A stretch of DNA of 16,351 nt. Origin: Syntrophaceae bacterium UBA6255 (lineage in GTDB: Bacteria; Desulfobacterota; Syntrophia; Syntrophales; Smithellaceae). Position 1 is the first letter of the stretch. Each line of letters opens with the position of its first letter. A model generated the notes under the pieces. That model did not search any database and was not told the origin of the DNA. It saw only the letters and a program-made list of their open reading frames with translations. The DNA lies in contig DJVN01000250.1 of assembly GCA_002441205.1 (NCBI GenBank), forward strand, positions 1-16,351. The letters run 5' to 3'. The translations under genes and the position numbers were made by a program. Below are positions 13,002 to 16,351 of the stretch, in pieces.

Positions 13002-13747
13002 GTTTCATATCCCCACTTTTTCCAGACGGCAAGACCTTCCGGCGATGAAATATAATTATTGAATTTCAGAGCCAGATCCTTATGGGGCGCTTTTGTGCAA
13101 ACAGCTGTTGGAATCGTTTGAATGATATTTTTATCTTCGGGTATGCGTACAACGTCCAGTTTTCCCTTTCCTTCCGCCCAGACGACCATGTCGCCCCAGA
13201 TAATGGCTGCGTCAACCTGTTTTAAGGCCACATAAATCAAAAGCTGGTTGACCGTTGGAGCATAAACGGAAATATTCGGAGTGACACTTTCCCATAATTT
13301 GTTTTTCTCCAGGATTTGTTTGGCGACACGGCCGATGGCAGGCGCCTTGGGATCGCCGATGGAAACGCGCACACCGCTGCGTACGAGATCCTCTAATGAA
13401 TTGACTTTTGCCGGATTTCCCTTCGGGACGGCAATCACAGGAATGTGACGCACCATAGGACGGATGGTTTCTTTGATGACCCAGCCGTTTTTTAAGGCGT
13501 CATTGGTATATTTTTCGGCGCCTGGAATCAGAACATCACAAGGTTGTCCAGCGCCTACCTGTGCAAATATTTCCCCCGAGCCTCCGTAATGAATATCCAC
13601 CGTGACCTTTTGGGTTGATTCAAAATTTTTTTTCAGCTCTTCCATCGGTTTCATAAGACCGGCGCCGCTGAAAATAATCAAATCCGCCGCGAGACTCTGG
13701 CCTGCGCATAAAATAACCATCGCAAAAATCATCAATAATTTTTTCAT
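12989..13747 (-). CDS. modA: Molybdate/tungstate ABC transporter, periplasmic binding protein
   Basis: A 252-residue protein from ATG 13747 with a signal peptide (MKKLLMIFAMVILCAGQSLA, cut before ADL). The start of the mature part, LIIFSGAGLMKPMEELKKNF, and HYGGSGEIFAQVGAGQPCDV match ModA-type oxyanion-binding proteins. Later sections VDAAIIWGDMV and SPEGLAVWKKWGY are also typical. It should bind the tetrahedral oxyanion in the periplasm and hand it to the permease. The ATG 13747 is preferred over an in-frame start 69 bases upstream because it begins a clean signal peptide, with AAAGGA about 11 bases before it. A strong promoter lies just upstream. Tungstate specificity is possible. Confidence 0.9.
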   Translation of the reverse strand: MKKLLMIFAMVILCAGQSLAADLIIFSGAGLMKPMEELKKNFESTQKVTVDIHYGGSGEIFAQVGAGQPCDVLIPGAEKYTNDALKNGWVIKETIRPMVRHIPVIAVPKGNPAKVNSLEDLVRSGVRVSIGDPKAPAIGRVAKQILEKNKLWESVTPNISVYAPTVNQLLIYVALKQVDAAIIWGDMVVWAEGKGKLDVVRIPEDKNIIQTIPTAVCTKAPHKDLALKFNNYISSPEGLAVWKKWGYETCTR

Positions 13748-13801
13748 CGTCTGTTTATTCCTTTGTCGTGTAATTTTGATAAAAATAGCATTTGGTTGTT
13801 T

Positions 13802-13830
13802 TTTATATAGAATCAACTGTTATTTGTCAA
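13802..13830 (-). promoter_or_regulatory. Sigma-70-type promoter of modABC
   Basis: Read on the minus strand: TTGACA (13830-13825), a 17-base spacer, and TATAAA (13807-13802). This is a perfect -35 and a near-perfect -10 with ideal spacing. The start site should be near 13795, giving a leader of about 48 bases. No convincing ModE palindrome overlaps it. Confidence 0.75.
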
Positions 13831-13989
13831 GTTTTTGTCATTATTTGGAATTAAATGTAATATTTAGTTATATTTTTCATAATGGAGGACAGCAATATGA
13901 TGAGCTGAAGTTCTATCGTTAATCAAGAACCGTAGTTATCGGATTTTAATGCATATCTGTATTGGAATGGAAATATGGAGCGTACGATG

Positions 13990-14742
13990 TTACTTTATGC
14001 TCTCAAGAGTGATTGCGCTGCCCACGCCAAGTGCAATAAAATGATTCCCGTATTCGCGGGCAAAAAGTTTACGGGCGTTTTCACCGCTGCAATGAGAGGC
14101 CGCGGCATAGCGAACATCCATTTTTTTAAATCGCGCGATGATCTTAAAAACATCTTCATCCTCATCATCAAAAAGATGAAAACCTCCCATGACAAGCGCA
14201 AGTTCATCATCCGGTAAAATTTTCTTCGCGGTTTCTACGATTTTGACAATGCCCGGATGCGCGCAACCGGTGATAACGATGGTTCCGGAAGGCGTCTGCA
14301 AAAGCGCCGCCTGTTCCCGGACGGGACCTTCAAGATCGCCCGTGCTGTAAAAGCCGGGGAAAATTTCCTGTGCCTTGTCAATCTCAATCAACTCAACGCC
14401 ATAGCGTTTCATGTCTTTTCTGAAATTGACGGAAAACGATTTTGGAACACACACCTGCACGCCGCGCCGGGCATTCAAAATATAATAAATGCCACCGGTG
14501 TGATCCCAATGCTGGTGCGAAATCATCAGCATGTCGATGGATGCCGGATCAATGCCCAGTCTTGCCATGTTGTTTGATAAGACAATGCTGTCGCTTCCTG
14601 TATCGAAAAGAATGTTTTTCCCGCCGTAATTAATCAGACATGAAAATCCCCAGGAGACTTCCAAATCCTCGCGTGTCGTATAGTTGTCGCAAATAATCGT
14701 TATGAACGTTTGTAATAAATCTTTTTTTGAACGGGTTTTCAT
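13990..14742 (-). CDS. Metallo-beta-lactamase-fold hydrolase (RFAP-synthase-like family)
   Basis: A 250-residue protein with the MBL metal motif SHQHWDH (75-81) and further ligands in TGCAHPGIV (158-166), MGGFHL (185-190) and SHCSGE (216-221). The NILFDTGSD opening and the GCAHPG/GGFH pattern match the group annotated as 7,8-dihydropterin-6-methyl-4-(beta-D-ribofuranosyl)aminobenzene-phosphate synthase-like, seen in methanogens and many anaerobes. The true substrate is not known in bacteria. The ATG at 14742 has no clear Shine-Dalgarno, so the start is less certain. It is on the same strand as modABC but 240 bases away, and is probably transcribed separately. Confidence 0.85.
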   Translation of the reverse strand: MKTRSKKDLLQTFITIICDNYTTREDLEVSWGFSCLINYGGKNILFDTGSDSIVLSNNMARLGIDPASIDMLMISHQHWDHTGGIYYILNARRGVQVCVPKSFSVNFRKDMKRYGVELIEIDKAQEIFPGFYSTGDLEGPVREQAALLQTPSGTIVITGCAHPGIVKIVETAKKILPDDELALVMGGFHLFDDEDEDVFKIIARFKKMDVRYAAASHCSGENARKLFAREYGNHFIALGVGSAITLESIK

Positions 14743-14885
14743 GAAGAGGGATTAACCTTTCGTTGGGCACGTTTTTTGTAGTCGCCTGATTTTTATATAC
14801 AAAACAATAAAAATATGCAAGTCTACGCTCAAAAGAAAATTTGATTGCACTATATTATTCATACTATACAAAGGAGAAAAATATT

Positions 14886-16229
14886 ATGAAGAAAGCAGAT
14901 GTTGTCGTTTTAGGAGGATTATCGGGAATTACTGCGGGAATCAGTTGCCGAAGACATTATCCCGACAAAAAGGTTATCATTATCCGGAAAGAGGGAACCG
15001 TTCTTATTCCTTGCGGTATTCCATATATTTATGGAACAGTCGGCGGCCCGGAAAACAACGTTATCCCGGACGGTCTTTTGGAAAATAACGGAATAGAATT
15101 GGTCAAAGGTGAAGCCGTCGACGTTGACCGTCAGAATAAAGTTGTCACCATGAAGGACGGCCAGACAATCGGTTACGAAAAGCTTGTTTTTGCCACCGGT
15201 TCCGTTCCGCTCATTCCGCCTATTCCGGGGATAGACAAAAAAAATGTGTACCCTGTTAAAAAGGAATTTGATTATTTGTCCGACGTTTACCGTCAGATGA
15301 AAGATGTGAAAGATTTGGTGATTATCGGTGGAGGATTTATTGGGATGGAATTTGCCGATGAATGCAAAAAAGGAAGAGAAATCAATGTGACTGTGGTGGA
15401 AGCCCTGCCCCATTGTCTGCAAATGGCAATGGACAATGAGTTCTGCGATGAGGCGCAGACCAAGCTGGTCGAAACCGGAGTGAAAATTATGGTTAATGAA
15501 AAGGTGGAGGCTATTCTGGGTAATGAAAAAGTTACCGGTGTGAAGCTTGCCGATGGAAAAGAGCTCAAGGCGGATATGGTCATTCTTGGCATTGGCGCTG
15601 TTCCCAGCACGGAGCTTGCAAAAAAGGCCGGTTTAGAGCTCGGATTCAGAGGCACTATCAGAGTGGATCGTTACATGAAGACTTATACCGACCCGGACGT
15701 TTTTGCCTGCGGCGATTGCGCGGAAAAGGTATCTTTCTTCGACGGAAGGCCGAGCGGCGTCATGCTTGCATCGACAGCTACATCAGAGGCAAGAATCGCC
15801 GGCGCGAACCTGTTTTCGCCTACTCACCAGAATTGCGGCGTTATCAGTGTTTTTTCCACCGTCATCAATGGAAGGGCTTTTGGCGTTGCGGGTCTTACCG
15901 AACGTACGGCAAACCAGGTTGGAGCCAAGATTGTAGTCGGCAAAGCGGAAGCTCCGGATACACATCCCGGCGGCATGCCCAATTCCTGTCAGACAAAGGT
16001 AAAACTTCTGTTTGCCAAGGACACGGGTGTCATTTTGGGCGGCTCATTAAGCGGCGGCAAACCTGTAGGAGAGATGGTGAATGTGCTGAGCGCCTGTATT
16101 ATGCATAAGATGACGGCGGATGACATGGTCATGTTTCAGATGGGAACACATCCGGCGCTGACCTCTTCACCCATCATGTATCCGATTGTAAATGCCGCAT
16201 GCAAGGCTGTCATTCCTTTAAAGGGATAA
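14886..16229 (+). CDS. FAD-dependent pyridine-nucleotide oxidoreductase (CoA-disulfide reductase / NADH oxidase type)
   Basis: A 448-residue flavoprotein. C43 in LIPCGIPYIYG is the single redox cysteine of the CoA-disulfide reductase, NADH oxidase and NADH peroxidase group. LVIIGGGFIGMEF (144-156) is the NAD(P)H site, and DPDVFACGDCAE (269-280) the second FAD motif. The C-terminal third is the dimerisation domain. The first dinucleotide motif reads VVLGGLSGITAG rather than the usual GGGxAG, a notable change. The protein probably reduces a disulfide, polysulfide or oxygen with NAD(P)H in the cytoplasm; the substrate cannot be read. ATG 14886 follows AAGGAG at 8-9 bases and starts at the first strand; an upstream in-frame start at 14841 has no ribosome site. 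A strong terminator ends it. Confidence 0.92.
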   Translation: MKKADVVVLGGLSGITAGISCRRHYPDKKVIIIRKEGTVLIPCGIPYIYGTVGGPENNVIPDGLLENNGIELVKGEAVDVDRQNKVVTMKDGQTIGYEKLVFATGSVPLIPPIPGIDKKNVYPVKKEFDYLSDVYRQMKDVKDLVIIGGGFIGMEFADECKKGREINVTVVEALPHCLQMAMDNEFCDEAQTKLVETGVKIMVNEKVEAILGNEKVTGVKLADGKELKADMVILGIGAVPSTELAKKAGLELGFRGTIRVDRYMKTYTDPDVFACGDCAEKVSFFDGRPSGVMLASTATSEARIAGANLFSPTHQNCGVISVFSTVINGRAFGVAGLTERTANQVGAKIVVGKAEAPDTHPGGMPNSCQTKVKLLFAKDTGVILGGSLSGGKPVGEMVNVLSACIMHKMTADDMVMFQMGTHPALTSSPIMYPIVNAACKAVIPLKG

Positions 16230-16271
16230 GATTAAACGCATTCGTTTAACTGCTTGAGCCTACAGACCATA

Positions 16272-16330
16272 GGGGAAAGTTGCCAAGATATTTCTGAACG
16301 AGGTATCTTGGCAACTTTCCCCCTTTTTTT
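16272..16330 (+). terminator. Strong intrinsic terminator
   Basis: A perfect 19-bp stem (16272-16290 with 16304-16322; arm GGGGAAAGTTGCCAAGATA), a 13-base loop and, after one C, seven T residues. It ends the flavoprotein transcript 43 bases after the stop codon. The stem is unusually long for a terminator. Confidence 0.92.
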
Positions 16331-16351
16331 ATTGTGAGACTCAAATTTTAA
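16327..16351 (-). repeat. Inverted copy of the 916-937 repeat edge, running off the window
   Basis: Read on the minus strand, 16348-16327 is identical over 22 bases to 916-937 (AAATTTGAGTCTCACAATAA plus AA). It continues past the window end, so the full element is not visible. Confidence 0.6.

Noticed and set aside
13855..13880. AT-rich ATATTTAGTTATAT stretch as a ModE operator upstream of modA
   Set aside because: It lacks the paired half-sites of the ModE consensus and lies upstream of the -35 box in AT-rich DNA where such matches arise by chance.
14841..14870. TTGATT...CTATAC as a promoter for the flavoprotein gene
   Set aside because: With that pair the start site would fall on the Shine-Dalgarno sequence. 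No better -35/-10 pair was evident.

Overview
The window looks like a chromosomal segment from a strict anaerobe. A syntrophic or sulfate-reducing Desulfobacterota (former Deltaproteobacteria) is my best inference. The grounds are the mix of families: a sigma-54 activator, several NifX/NifB-like Fe-Mo-cofactor-domain proteins, a DUF5320 protein, ferredoxins, a 4-hydroxybutyryl-CoA dehydratase, a UPF0282 metallo-beta-lactamase-fold protein and a molybdate/tungstate importer. No rRNA, tRNA, CRISPR array, integrase or transposase was seen.

Layout. (1) Positions 1-737 hold the 3' part of a sigma-54-dependent activator gene. (2) Positions 738-1122 hold a mosaic of hairpin repeats, then a probable activator-binding region and a near-perfect -24/-12 promoter whose predicted start site falls on the ATG of the next gene. 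(3) Positions 1123-3439 carry a NifX-like protein, a DUF5320 protein, a 2x[4Fe-4S] ferredoxin and a second NifX-like protein. All four have Gly/Arg-rich (RGG-type) stretches. Two gene remnants and more hairpins lie among them. (4) Positions 3527-4990 encode a 4-hydroxybutyryl-CoA dehydratase homologue. (5) Positions 5170-10613 form a likely eight-gene operon behind an exact FNR-type palindrome: FmdB-type zinc ribbon, small CGGC protein, TDT-family transporter, ferredoxin-NifX fusion, UPF0282 MBL protein, YggS-type PLP protein, ZIP metal transporter and an atypical thioredoxin. (6) Positions 10614-11124 contain a decayed small gene. (7) Positions 13747-11125 on the minus strand are modABC behind a strong sigma-70-type promoter. 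(8) Positions 14742-13990 on the minus strand encode another MBL-fold protein. (9) Positions 14886-16229 encode a CoA-disulfide-reductase-like flavoprotein, followed by a very strong terminator and another copy of the repeat seen at the start.

How it may work together (inference). A sigma-54 activator next to a sigma-54 promoter driving NifX-family and ferredoxin genes recalls the orange protein (ORP) system of Desulfovibrio, whose operons are sigma-54 dependent with a cognate activator and whose ORP protein binds a Mo-Cu-sulfide cluster. Here the MinD/Mrp-type ATPases of that system are absent. Instead there are RGG-tailed partners, a ferredoxin-NifX fusion under a probable FNR-type regulator, and a nearby molybdate/tungstate importer. 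The region could be an anaerobic metal-sulfur-cluster carrier or assembly island that has not been described in this form.
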